DNA of 64,000 bases from NCBI RefSeq assembly GCF_038066635.1, contig NZ_JBBUTI010000005.1:310001-374000 (forward strand), written 5' to 3'. The first letter of the stretch is position 1; each line of letters begins with the position of its first letter. Source of the stretch: Ideonella margarita. GTDB lineage: Bacteria; Pseudomonadota; Gammaproteobacteria; Burkholderiales; Burkholderiaceae_C. Made by a program: the position numbers and the translations under genes. Shown piece by piece: positions 34,907 to 43,582 of this stretch. Under the pieces are notes generated by a model. The model saw only the letters and a program-made list of their open reading frames with translations, did no database searches and had not been told where the DNA came from.

Positions 34907-35812
34907 ATGTCCGAGTCCACTTGGTGGCAGCGCATGACCGCAGCCACACGCCAGTCCGCCGGGATCTTCCTGCGCGACGTCGGCCACGGCCTGCTGGATG
35001 TCAGCCACAACATGCTCGCGCTGCTGGGTTTGCTGGTGGTGGCCACGGTGCTGTTCACCGCCGGCCGCGCAGACCTGCGCCAGTCGATGGAGCGGCAAGC
35101 CCTGGGCTGGCTGCAGGAGCGGCACGCCGAAACGCAGGAGCCCGCCGATTACGTGGCGATGCCGGATGATCCGGACGCCACCAACCTGGCCAAGGCCTTG
35201 GCCACCGACCCGGCCACGTTGAGCCGCCAGCAGTCGGCCGTCGCCACCTGGCTGTCGCGCCGCTATCACGTGGCCGCCGAACCGGTGGCCCGGCTGGTGC
35301 AGGAAGCCTGGCATGTCGGCCAGCGCGCCGGGCTCGATCCGACCCTGATCCTGGCCATCGTCGCCATCGAATCCAGCTTCAACCCGTTTGCGCAGAGCCC
35401 GGTGGGCGCCCAGGGCCTGATGCAGGTGATGACCCGGGTGCACAACGACAAGTACGAAGCGTTTGGCGGCAAGCTCACGGCGTTTGATCCGGTGACCAAC
35501 CTGCGCGTGGGTGTGCAGGTGCTGCGTGAATGCATCACCCGCGCCGGCGGCCTGGAAGCCGGCCTGCGCTTTTATGTGGGCGCAGCCAACATGGACAACG
35601 ACGGCGGTTATGCCTCCAAGGTGCTGGCCGAGCAGCAGTTCCTGGTCCGCGTTGCCGCAGGCCACGCCGTGCCTGTGACCGTCTCCACCCCGGCCTACAC
35701 CGCGCCGGCAGCCGCAGCGGCACCGACGCCCAACTCGGGCGCTGCGTCGCAAGTGCCCCCGACCGAAGCTGCACCGACTGTCCAGCGCGAGCAGGTTGCG
35801 CTGGCGCACTGA
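34907..35812 (+). CDS. Membrane-anchored lytic transglycosylase (Slt-type)
   Basis: A 301-residue protein with an N-terminal membrane segment (about residues 34-52, NMLALLGLLVVATVLFTAG) and a periplasmic goose-type lysozyme fold. The catalytic glutamate is E155 in AIVAIESSFNPFA, followed by SPVGAQGLMQVM; LRVGVQVLRECI and FYVGAANMDNDGGYASKV complete the Slt pattern. It cuts murein glycan strands. The C-terminal about 45 residues are Ala/Pro/Thr-rich and disordered. A good ribosome site (AGAAAGGAA) precedes the ATG. It has a strong promoter 200 bases upstream and is followed by the glyA riboswitch region. Confidence 0.9.
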   Translation: MSESTWWQRMTAATRQSAGIFLRDVGHGLLDVSHNMLALLGLLVVATVLFTAGRADLRQSMERQALGWLQERHAETQEPADYVAMPDDPDATNLAKALATDPATLSRQQSAVATWLSRRYHVAAEPVARLVQEAWHVGQRAGLDPTLILAIVAIESSFNPFAQSPVGAQGLMQVMTRVHNDKYEAFGGKLTAFDPVTNLRVGVQVLRECITRAGGLEAGLRFYVGAANMDNDGGYASKVLAEQQFLVRVAAGHAVPVTVSTPAYTAPAAAAAPTPNSGAASQVPPTEAAPTVQREQVALAH

Positions 35813-35897
35813 GCCCGGCTGTGCGGTCTGACCGCCCTGGCAGCGCTGACAGGCCATTGCGGCCCTCAGCGTTGACCATCAACCGGCCACAAACCGG

Positions 35898-35903
35898 TAC
35901 ACT
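35898..35903 (+). promoter_or_regulatory. Candidate -10 box for glyA
   Basis: TACACT lies just before the riboswitch 5' end. The nearest -35-like hexamer, TTGACC at 35872-35877, is 20 bases away, longer than ideal, so the promoter call is weak. Confidence 0.4.
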
Positions 35904-35910
35904 TGAGCCC

Positions 35911-36027
35911 ACGCGCGACTGGCGATAACGCGACGGCCCGAACAAGGGCAGTCGTCGAGGTGGATCACCACCGGGAAGCGCGGGGCTGCTGAACAAGCAG
36001 CGTTATCAAAGCCGTTCGCCTGGGCAC
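35911..36027 (+). promoter_or_regulatory. ZTP (pfl) riboswitch in the glyA leader
   Basis: The leader carries the three conserved blocks of the pfl/ZTP aptamer in the right order: GACTGGCG (35917-35924), ACCACCGGGAAGC (35967-35979) and CCGTTCGCCTGGGCA (36012-36026). gataacg (35924-35930) pairs perfectly with cgttatc (36001-36007), and cgacggccc/gggcagtcg forms the internal stem-loop. ZTP riboswitches sense the purine intermediate ZMP/ZTP, which rises when 10-formyl-tetrahydrofolate is scarce, and turn on one-carbon genes such as glyA. tgggc of the last block could alternatively pair with gccca at 36064-36068 near the ribosome site. Confidence 0.87.
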
Positions 36028-36093
36028 CCTGTCCCCGTCATGATCTGCATGCCGGGCGCACAGGCCCATCCGCCCCGACCAGAAGGAAATTCC

Positions 36094-37344
36094 ATGTTTG
36101 ACCGTTCCCAATCGACGATCGCCAACGTCGACCCCGAGCTGTTCGCCGCCATCCAGGCTGAAAACCAGCGCCAGGAAGAGCACATCGAACTGATTGCCTC
36201 GGAAAACTACACCTCGCCAGCCGTGATGGCCGTGCAGGGGAGCCAGCTGACGAACAAGTACGCAGAAGGCTACCCGGGCAAGCGTTACTACGGCGGCTGC
36301 GAAAACGTCGACGTGGTTGAGCAACTCGCCATCGACCGCGTGAAGCAACTGTTTGGCGCCAATTTCGCCAACGTGCAGCCGAACTCCGGCTCGCAAGCCA
36401 ACCAGGCCGTGTTCTTCGGCCTGCTGCAGCCCGGCGACACCATCATGGGCATGAGCCTGGCCGAAGGCGGCCACCTGACCCACGGCATGCCGCTGAACAT
36501 GAGCGGCAAGTGGTTCAACGTGGTGAGCTATGGCCTCGACGCCAATGAAGCCATCGACTACGACGCCATGGAAGCCCTGGCCCGTGAACGTCGCCCCAAG
36601 CTGATCATCGCTGGTGCTTCGGCCTACGCCCTGCGCATCGACTTCGAGCGCTTCTCGAAGATCGCCAAGGAAATCGGCGCCTACTTCATGGTCGACATGG
36701 CGCACTACGCCGGCCTGATCGCTGCAGGCGTCTACCCGAACCCGGTGCCATTCGCTGACGTGGTCACCTCGACCACCCACAAGAGCCTGCGCGGCCCGCG
36801 TGGCGGCATCATCCTGATGAATGACGAGGCGATCGCAAAGAAGATCAACTCGGCGATCTTCCCCGGCATCCAGGGTGGCCCGCTGATGCACGTCATCGGC
36901 GGCAAGGCCGTCGCGTTCAAGGAAGCCCTGAGCCCCGAGTTCAAGGCGTACCAGGAACAGGTCGTGAAGAACGCGAAGGTGCTGGCCGAAACCCTGATCG
37001 CGCGCGGTCTGCGCATCGTGTCGGGCCGTACCGAAAGCCACGTCATGCTGGTGGACCTGCGTCCCAAGGGTCTGACTGGCAAGGAAGCCGAGGCCATCCT
37101 GGGCGCCGCCCACATGACCTGCAACAAGAACGGCATCCCGAACGATCCGCAGAAGCCTATGGTCACCAGCGGCATCCGCCTGGGCACCCCGGCCATGACC
37201 ACCCGCGGTTTCAAGGAAGAACAGGCACGTGCCACGGCACACCTGATCGCCGACGTGCTGGACAACCCGCACGACGAAGGCAACCTGGCCACTGTGCGCG
37301 CCAAGGTGTCGGCCCTGACGCGTGACTTCCCGGTTTACCGTTGA
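36094..37344 (+). CDS. glyA: Serine hydroxymethyltransferase GlyA
   Basis: A 416-residue PLP enzyme that converts serine and tetrahydrofolate to glycine and 5,10-methylene-tetrahydrofolate. The PLP lysine is K230 in TSTTHKSLRGPRGG (229 in E. coli). EEHIELIASENYTSPAVM, NKYAEGYPGKRYYGGCE and NVQPNSGSQANQAVF are invariant SHMT blocks, quoted in part. AGAAGGAA precedes the ATG. The gene is preceded by a ZTP riboswitch, so expression should rise when formyl-folate runs low. nrdR follows after two hairpins. Confidence 0.96.
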   Translation: MFDRSQSTIANVDPELFAAIQAENQRQEEHIELIASENYTSPAVMAVQGSQLTNKYAEGYPGKRYYGGCENVDVVEQLAIDRVKQLFGANFANVQPNSGSQANQAVFFGLLQPGDTIMGMSLAEGGHLTHGMPLNMSGKWFNVVSYGLDANEAIDYDAMEALARERRPKLIIAGASAYALRIDFERFSKIAKEIGAYFMVDMAHYAGLIAAGVYPNPVPFADVVTSTTHKSLRGPRGGIILMNDEAIAKKINSAIFPGIQGGPLMHVIGGKAVAFKEALSPEFKAYQEQVVKNAKVLAETLIARGLRIVSGRTESHVMLVDLRPKGLTGKEAEAILGAAHMTCNKNGIPNDPQKPMVTSGIRLGTPAMTTRGFKEEQARATAHLIADVLDNPHDEGNLATVRAKVSALTRDFPVYR

Positions 37345-37351
37345 GTCCGCA

Positions 37352-37416
37352 GCCGGCGTGACCGCCGGCCGATAGCCCACCACAGGCCCGCAGGTCCATT
37401 GCCTGCGGGCCTGTGG
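37352..37416 (+). terminator. Two tandem hairpins between glyA and nrdR
   Basis: gccggcg/cgccggc (37352-37369, 4-base loop) is followed by a perfect 15-bp stem whose arms are 37380-37394 and 37402-37416 with the loop tccattg. Neither has a T run. They probably end or attenuate glyA transcription, or protect its 3' end. Confidence 0.6.
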
Positions 37417-37455
37417 CGCATTGAACGCCCTTCCCCACATTGATCGGTACCCGCC

Positions 37456-37899
37456 ATGCGCTGCCCCTACTGCAGTCACGATGAAACCCAGGTTGTCGAG
37501 ACCCGCGAGTCCGACGAAGGCGATGTGGTTCGGCGTCGGCGCCGATGCAGCAAATGCGAGAAGCGCTTCACCACGTATGAGCGCGCGGAAATCGCCTTGC
37601 CGGCCGTGGTCAAGCGTGGCGGTGCCCGGGTGGAGTTTGACCCCGCCAAGCTGCGCGCCTCGATGACCCTGGCCCTGCGCAAGCGCCAGGTGAGCATCGA
37701 GCAGATCGATGCCGCGATCGAGCGCATCCAGGAAAAGCTGCTGGCCAGCGGCCTGCGCGAAGTACCCTCCACCCGCGTGGGCGAGTTGGTGATGCGTGAA
37801 CTCAAGCGCCTCGACAAGGTGGCCTACGTGCGCTTTGCCTCGGTGTACCGCAGCTTCGAAGACGTTGACGAGTTCAGCCGACTGATCAAGGAAATCTGA
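37456..37899 (+). CDS. nrdR: Transcriptional repressor NrdR
   Basis: A 147-residue repressor of ribonucleotide reductase genes. Zinc ligands are C3, C6, C31 and C34 (MRCPYC and RRCSKC), followed by the ATP-cone domain (VVKRGGARVEFDPAKLRAS...), which senses ATP/dATP. RVGELVMRELKRLDKVAYVRFASVYR is the family's C-terminal signature, quoted as a landmark in part. glyA-nrdR is a common pair in beta-proteobacteria. It converges on pilE with a 39-base gap. Confidence 0.95.
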   Translation: MRCPYCSHDETQVVETRESDEGDVVRRRRRCSKCEKRFTTYERAEIALPAVVKRGGARVEFDPAKLRASMTLALRKRQVSIEQIDAAIERIQEKLLASGLREVPSTRVGELVMRELKRLDKVAYVRFASVYRSFEDVDEFSRLIKEI

Positions 37900-37938
37900 G
37901 CCTGGGGTGGTTTGGGCAGTGAAACAGCTCGCCAGCCT

Positions 37939-38400
37939 TCAGCGCCAGCAGTCTTTCACGGCCCACCGCGCGGTGGCGCCGACGCCCTTTTCACCCAGGT
38001 CGGACAGGGTGAGCGTGCCGCAATTTGCATCGGCGACCACGGGCTCGGCCAGTATCAAGAAGGTGTGCGGATCATCTGCCGGGATCACAACGCTCAACCG
38101 GTGATGAGCGACGCTGCCCGGTGATCCGGCCGGCGCCGTCATCAGGCCCGAGGACGGCAGGTAGGCGGCTTCGTTGGCGCCGGCATAGCTGTTCTTCGCA
38201 GCGTGGAAGCGCTGCAGGTAATGCACCACCTGCATCATCACGGCCTGGGCATCGCTGCGGCGGGCTCTGGCCACATGGTCCAGATACGCTGGAAGCGCCA
38301 GGCTGCCAAGCACGCCAATGATGGCCAACACAGCCAGCAGCTCCAGCAGGCTGAAGCCGCGAATCAGCCGCTTGGTCGGTCTGCAGTGCAGGCATGCCAT
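37939..38400 (-). CDS. pilE: PilE-type minor pilin
   Basis: A 153-residue type IV prepilin. The leader of 15 residues ends in Gly15; the mature protein starts FSLLELLAVLAIIGVLGSLA with the conserved Glu at +5. The C-terminal pair Cys in DANCGTL and KDCWR probably forms the D-region disulfide. It is the last gene of the fimT-pilVWXY1E unit and lies 24 bases after pilY1. The size is that of minor pilin PilE rather than the major pilin PilA. Confidence 0.88.
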   Translation of the reverse strand: MACLHCRPTKRLIRGFSLLELLAVLAIIGVLGSLALPAYLDHVARARRSDAQAVMMQVVHYLQRFHAAKNSYAGANEAAYLPSSGLMTAPAGSPGSVAHHRLSVVIPADDPHTFLILAEPVVADANCGTLTLSDLGEKGVGATARWAVKDCWR

Positions 38401-38424
38401 GGGGGGCGCGTCGAAGGGTTGGCA

Positions 38425-41400
38425 TCAACGCGGCTGCGGCGGCTGCAGCAAGGGGCGCCATACGCGGTCCACGATGCGCCGCACTTCACCACCGCACTGG
38501 CCCTCACACGGAATGCAGAGCGGCGTGACGGCACCACCCGGGCTGACGCGGCGCACCAGATGAAAACCTGGCGCACACACCCCGCCCGAGTCAGGTGGAC
38601 GGCGTTCAGCCGTGCGTGCATCGCCCTCCCCCACCCGCACCGACTCCGACTGCAGCAAGCCCCAGCCGTCCACGCTGCTGACCACTGCGGCCACGCCTGA
38701 AACGTCAGTGGCATTCACCAAGCCGTCGCCGTTGGTATCGAGGGCTGGCGCCTGTGGCGCCCCGCCGGTGGAGACCGACAGCAGGAACGCCATGCCTTCA
38801 GCAGGCCTGCTCTCACAGGGCAAGGCCACTTGCCCCGGGCGCACGACGTTCAACAACACCTTCGACAGCACCCGTTGAGGCGTGTGCAGCAAGCGCCAGC
38901 CCGGCAGGCCCTCGAGGTCCAGCACCCAGCCCGCCTGCCGCGTCCAGTCAACAGCCTGAGAACTCACGCGGCGATACACCTGGCCGGACATCAACTCAGG
39001 CCCGCCCAGTTGCTGCACTTGAAGATTGCTGCGCGTGCGGGGCTGGAATGGTCCGGAGCTGCCCGGTGAGGCCGGCGGCCCCGTCAGCGCCTGGTCGGGT
39101 GTCGGGTCCCAGACGCCGTACAAGCTTTGCAATGAGGTATCCAGCGCATCCGTGGCGGTGATCAAGCGGCCTGAGCCAAACACCACCATCCGGCCACCGC
39201 CGGTGTGCGGCACGAGCACCGGTGCTGCGGTGATCGACTGGCTGACGCCTGCCGATTGAAACAACGGTCGGCCCTCCAGGCCCACACGCCAACGCGTCGG
39301 CCCGCCCGCGGCCAGATCGAAGCGCCAGAGTTGCCCCTCCAGATCGCCTGCATAGATGGCAATCACCTCCCCCGCAGTGTCACGCAGCAACTGCACGCCC
39401 ATCAAACCATTGCCCTGCCCACCCGGAACAACCAGGCGATGGACCTCGGCCGGCCGCTCCAGGTTGACCGCCAGCAAGGCGGCCTGCCCACCTGGACTGG
39501 CGGCGCCGTTGCCAAAGAAGGCAAACCAGCCTGCACCCTGAACGTGCCCAACCCTGACTGGCGTGGTGACATGCCCAAGATCAGGATCATTGCTCAGGTC
39601 GAACACCACCTGATTCGCGGTCGGCGGGTTGCCGTTTGACGGGAGCTTCAGACCAAACACCGACCGACCACCGCCGCCCATGCTGCCCAGCACCAGCGTT
39701 TCCCAGCGCCCGGACAGCCAGGCCTGCGCCTCGGTCAGCGGGCCATCCACACCCAGGTGATGGGGCTGAGCTTCGGTGCCGTAAGCCGTGCTCAGCCAAC
39801 CCGACAACCAGGGCCACGCGCCGGCCGGCACATAGGCCATCACCTCGTCGCCGGTCGCACCGTTCACCAGATGGAACATGCCGTCATTGCTGCCGAAACC
39901 CACACTGCCGCTCGCCGACGATGCCGCTCGTTCGGCCAGGTAAACGGGATAGGCCGCCGCTGCAGCGCGGTCGCTCAAGGCCTGGTAGCCCATGTCCACC
40001 GCTTGGTTGATCACAAGGGGCGGCGCATTGACGACGCCACCGATGGGCTGCGCTTGCAGGCTGCGCCAGCCGGCCGCGAGCTCGGGCGGCACGCCGCCGC
40101 CACGGACCAGGCTCACTACGCTGGCAGAGCCCAGGTAAGCACGGGCAAGGTCGTCAAGATCATGCCAGTTGAAGGCCACGCCAGTGCCCCGCCGTGTGTG
40201 CCAGGTGAATACGCGGCGCTGCGTTTCGCCTGTCGCCTGCAATGAGCAGCGCAACTGATCCGCCGCTGACCACTTGGGCGGCACGTCAGGCGCGTTGCCC
40301 TGCAGTGCCGCCGCATCCACCAGGCGCACGTCGCCTGACCATCGGCCTGGCTCGAACATCGCCTGAACCCAGGAGAGGTCAGCGCCTGCCCCGGCGGAGT
40401 AAGCCACTTGTGAAGACATCACCTGGGCCGGTGTGCTCGCCCGCAACAACACGCTGTCGAGCGCCGCCGACAAGCCCTCGGCGGTGGTGGCCGGATGAAA
40501 GTCGCCGGCGGTATTGACCGCGGCATGCCAGAGATCATCAATGCGCGCTGCCGTGTTCTGACGCGGGTCAGGCCAATTCAACGCGCCTTGCGCCAGACGA
40601 CGCAGGGTGTCGCGGCGCTGCTCATCGGTCGCGGCGGGCAAGGTGCCTTGCACCCCGAGCCCGATGGCAAAGGTGTTCAGGTGCTGCCAGAAGGCAATGT
40701 CGCTGCCGCCGGGGCGGAGCAGGTTGGGCAGCCCGGGCTGCAGGTCTTCCACGAAGTCCCGCATGACCACGTCGGCCAGGGTGTCAGCAAGCGCTGGCGC
40801 GCTGTCAAGGTAGGGCCGGCGGGCGAGGTAACGCGTCTGCCGCCAGCCGCCAGGGTTGGACAGGGCATGGTCCGGCCCATCCTTGCCGTCGACATCGCCG
40901 GCGCCCACGTAGAAGTCGTTGTAATACCCGTCCGTCAGGATGACGTTGGCTGAGCGCCGGCAACCGGCAGCCGGTGCTGACGCATCACCATCGTCATTCA
41001 ACCAGGCGCTGTTCGTGCCTGTCTGGCGGAAGTACTGCCCGACGGCCTCCACGGCGCTGCGCATCGGGGTGGTGGGCCACGACTGCACCGCCTGCAGCCC
41101 GGCCAGCACACGCCCCAGATGGTCGCTGGTCAGAGGAAGCACCGGCTGCTGCGCCACCGCCCCGGGCTGCAACAAACCCTGGCTGCCGTTCATCTGGCTC
41201 CAGCCGAGCCGCAGGCGCCCTTGGTATTGCACAAGCGCCTCCGACAAGGCGGCCTTGGTGAGGGCCTCGCGCGTGCGGTGGTAGGTGAACCAGTTGGCGA
41301 AGTTCTGCCGCTCTTCAGCTTGGGTGCAGCGGCTGGCGAGGCAGTCAGCTCGACCGGGGGCTTTGACGACCGGCGCATGTTCACCATCGACATTCACATC

Positions 41401-42177
41401 GAATCGACGGTAGGCGTTGGCCAAGGTCGGGTCTGCACCGGCCTGCAGGCGATAGACCAGGCCCGGGCTGAAGAGCTGTGTGCCGGCACTGCAGAGGTGG
41501 CTCGCCGCACACCAGGTCGCATCGATGACCAAGGTACCGGTGAGGTTGAAGACCGCGCTGGCGTTCGCCACATCCCAGGGCGCTTTGTCGGCAGAAAAGG
41601 CTGGACGGCGCGCTCCGCCGCTGCCGGTCACCCAAGGCAGGTAGCGACGATCAGGGTTGTAGAAAAGCGCATTCACGTCCGGCGAGCGGAACTGCCTCTG
41701 GAAAATGGCGTCATCGTCGGCCGTGACGTGTTTGGCAGCGCTCACCACCCCGTCGAGATAGCCCGCAGGGCCGCGACCGAGCTTGCGCGGATCAGCTGGA
41801 AAACCCGCCAGCCAGTAGCGGGTGCAGGACGGCCCGCAGGGCGCCGTGCCGTTGAGCGTCACAGCCGCCCCATTGACCGGAAATGGCCCCTCCGGCATGA
41901 AGTCCGCGAGCATCGAACCGGAGTCGTCCAGTGTGAACATGACATTCGGGCTCGGTGCGGGTGGCGCCGGCTGAAGCAGCGGCTGCTGGGCCGGCAACAA
42001 GTCGGCCGCTGCAGCCATGGGCGCAAATGACAAGCCCAATCCAAGATGGAAAGTCAGACGCCAACACAAGCGCAGGGCCTGGTCGCCAAGCGTCGTCACG
42101 GGGTCCGCAGGCAGGCGCGAGCGGGATTCGGAAAAGAACAGAGGCATTCGCGTGCTCCGTGGCAATGGCAGGAACAT
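38425..42177 (-). CDS. pilY1: PilY1-type pilus tip adhesin
   Basis: A 1250-residue protein. After an N-terminal export signal (hydrophobic LTFHLGLGLSFAPMAAAA) comes a von Willebrand A-like region with a MIDAS-type D-x-S-x-S motif at residues 84-88 (LDDSGSM). The C-terminal half is the PilY1 beta-propeller, including VYLAERAASSASGSVGFGSNDGMFHLV (in part), GSMGGGGRSVFGLKL and IYAGDLEGQLWRFDL. A calcium-binding loop DTNGDGLVNATD sits at residues 1147-1158, where known PilY1 proteins use calcium to switch pilus extension. The start is fixed by the TGATG overlap with pilX. An extra Cys-rich C terminus (CIPCEGQCGGE) is present. Confidence 0.9.
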   Translation of the reverse strand: MFLPLPRSTRMPLFFSESRSRLPADPVTTLGDQALRLCWRLTFHLGLGLSFAPMAAAADLLPAQQPLLQPAPPAPSPNVMFTLDDSGSMLADFMPEGPFPVNGAAVTLNGTAPCGPSCTRYWLAGFPADPRKLGRGPAGYLDGVVSAAKHVTADDDAIFQRQFRSPDVNALFYNPDRRYLPWVTGSGGARRPAFSADKAPWDVANASAVFNLTGTLVIDATWCAASHLCSAGTQLFSPGLVYRLQAGADPTLANAYRRFDVNVDGEHAPVVKAPGRADCLASRCTQAEERQNFANWFTYHRTREALTKAALSEALVQYQGRLRLGWSQMNGSQGLLQPGAVAQQPVLPLTSDHLGRVLAGLQAVQSWPTTPMRSAVEAVGQYFRQTGTNSAWLNDDGDASAPAAGCRRSANVILTDGYYNDFYVGAGDVDGKDGPDHALSNPGGWRQTRYLARRPYLDSAPALADTLADVVMRDFVEDLQPGLPNLLRPGGSDIAFWQHLNTFAIGLGVQGTLPAATDEQRRDTLRRLAQGALNWPDPRQNTAARIDDLWHAAVNTAGDFHPATTAEGLSAALDSVLLRASTPAQVMSSQVAYSAGAGADLSWVQAMFEPGRWSGDVRLVDAAALQGNAPDVPPKWSAADQLRCSLQATGETQRRVFTWHTRRGTGVAFNWHDLDDLARAYLGSASVVSLVRGGGVPPELAAGWRSLQAQPIGGVVNAPPLVINQAVDMGYQALSDRAAAAAYPVYLAERAASSASGSVGFGSNDGMFHLVNGATGDEVMAYVPAGAWPWLSGWLSTAYGTEAQPHHLGVDGPLTEAQAWLSGRWETLVLGSMGGGGRSVFGLKLPSNGNPPTANQVVFDLSNDPDLGHVTTPVRVGHVQGAGWFAFFGNGAASPGGQAALLAVNLERPAEVHRLVVPGGQGNGLMGVQLLRDTAGEVIAIYAGDLEGQLWRFDLAAGGPTRWRVGLEGRPLFQSAGVSQSITAAPVLVPHTGGGRMVVFGSGRLITATDALDTSLQSLYGVWDPTPDQALTGPPASPGSSGPFQPRTRSNLQVQQLGGPELMSGQVYRRVSSQAVDWTRQAGWVLDLEGLPGWRLLHTPQRVLSKVLLNVVRPGQVALPCESRPAEGMAFLLSVSTGGAPQAPALDTNGDGLVNATDVSGVAAVVSSVDGWGLLQSESVRVGEGDARTAERRPPDSGGVCAPGFHLVRRVSPGGAVTPLCIPCEGQCGGEVRRIVDRVWRPLLQPPQPR

Positions 42178-42701
42178 CAGGGCTCAATCGGCGCCAGCAG
42201 CACGGTCGACTGCGACCACGCGGCTGCTCCGAGGCGGGTGCGACCAAGCGCGTCGGGTTGATAGTTTTGGCTGAACCCGCGCGCCGTCACATCGACCACC
42301 TCACCGCCCCCGGGTAGCACTCGCCGCTCGGCCAGGCACTGAGGCAGGTAGGCGGGAGCAGCGGCGCCCGACAGGAGCTCGGCGGGCACGGTTGCTGCCA
42401 GCACCATCGACCCGGACCAGGCATCAAATCGCTCCCAGAGCGCGCCGGTATCAAGTGGCTCATGCACCGTGACAGCGGGGTTGGGCTGAAGCAATTGGCG
42501 CTCGCACCAGCGCAATGCCAACTCGGCAGCCTGCTGTGCCTGCAGCTGTATGCGCATGCCCGACGCGACGCTGTCGACGCCCTGCGCCGCGCGCATCACA
42601 GCCATGGCTGTCAAGCTGATCAAGGCCAGCATCACCAGTGACACGATCAGGGCTACACCCTGCTGGGGGGCAGCAAGGCTGCGCGACGGGCGCCGGCTCA
42701 C
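42177..42701 (-). CDS. pilX: PilX-type minor pilin
   Basis: A 174-residue protein beginning with a PilX-style leader that ends in Gly15, then VALIVSLVMLALISLTAMAV. As in other PilX proteins the usual Glu at +5 is missing. QAQQAAELALRWCERQLL is a typical block. The start is GTG in a four-base GTGA overlap with the pilW stop, and the stop overlaps pilY1. PilX joins PilV, PilW, PilE and FimT in the priming complex at the pilus tip. Confidence 0.85.
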   Translation of the reverse strand: MSRRPSRSLAAPQQGVALIVSLVMLALISLTAMAVMRAAQGVDSVASGMRIQLQAQQAAELALRWCERQLLQPNPAVTVHEPLDTGALWERFDAWSGSMVLAATVPAELLSGAAAPAYLPQCLAERRVLPGGGEVVDVTARGFSQNYQPDALGRTRLGAAAWSQSTVLLAPIEP

Positions 42702-43582
42702 AAGCTGCTCCCGACCCGGTTGTGGAGCAGCACCGTGGTGGTGAAGGCCCGGTAGAGGCGCCGATCAGTTGGCTGCACGGCGGCGCCGAAGGGGTCGCAG
42801 CCGCTGTAGGACTGCGGCACGCCGGCCAGCAGGTCGTCCTCACTGCGAATGACCAGGCAGGCGCGAACGGCCAGCACCTTGCCCCACGCACCGTCAGCGT
42901 TCACCTGCGCTGCAGAGGCGTAATACAGCACACGGCCCAGCGTCAGTTCGCCAGACCCGGACGATGACCCGTCCCCAGGCGAAGGCGCAGCGTCAACGTC
43001 AGGCCCGACGCCGTACAGCAACCGCAAGTCGCTCACGTGCTCCACCAGCATCTGCGCGCCGGTATTGCCCGGGCCCAGGCATTTCAAGCCACCATCCTCA
43101 ACGTACAAGCGGCTGTAAGACAGATACAGCGGATTGCCGCTGCCGTCGGAGTCAGGCAAGCGATTGCCCAGGCAATCCAGCGGCCGGCCGTCAGAGGCCA
43201 GGCTGTTGCGAAGATCTGCCTGGAAGACGATCGCCAAAGCGTCGGGACCGTTGCCACCGCGGCAGCTGAGCTGGTCGATGCTGTCAGCCGGTCGGACGAA
43301 CAGGTTGTCGCACCCCTTGATGGCGAGCCCCGTGCGGCGGCGAGCCAGTCGGCCGTCCGGCCCCACCGACCAAGGCACGCTGTACCCGGCGGGGGCCAGC
43401 TGGGCCCGCAGGATGCCGAACGCCACAGAAGCGTCTTCGGTCATCTGCATCGTCGCGCGGGCCACGCGGCCGGTGGAGGCTGCAGCCAGCGTGACGCCGT
43501 ACAGCGCACCCAGCAACACCAGGCTGACCACCAAGGACACCAGCATGTCGACCAGGGTGAAACCGCCGCAGTCTCGTTTCAC
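42698..43582 (-). CDS. pilW: PilW-type minor pilin
   Basis: A 294-residue prepilin. Starting from GTG at 43582 (GTGA overlap with the pilV stop) it reads VKRDCGG then FTLVDMLVSLVVSLVLLGAL. The residue at +5 of the mature protein is Asp (D12 of the precursor) where nearly all type IV pilins have Glu. Later blocks such as PADSIDQLSCRGGNG and VRACLVIRSEDDLL fit PilW. If ATG-type starts were required the frame would need to extend about 20 codons into pilV, which is less likely. Confidence 0.85.
   Translation of the reverse strand: MKRDCGGFTLVDMLVSLVVSLVLLGALYGVTLAAASTGRVARATMQMTEDASVAFGILRAQLAPAGYSVPWSVGPDGRLARRRTGLAIKGCDNLFVRPADSIDQLSCRGGNGPDALAIVFQADLRNSLASDGRPLDCLGNRLPDSDGSGNPLYLSYSRLYVEDGGLKCLGPGNTGAQMLVEHVSDLRLLYGVGPDVDAAPSPGDGSSSGSGELTLGRVLYYASAAQVNADGAWGKVLAVRACLVIRSEDDLLAGVPQSYSGCDPFGAAVQPTDRRLYRAFTTTVLLHNRVGSSL

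Noticed and set aside
35965..37479. A 504-codon minus-strand frame over glyA
   Set aside because: Antisense to an invariant gene and to the riboswitch; composition is that of a GC-rich shadow frame.
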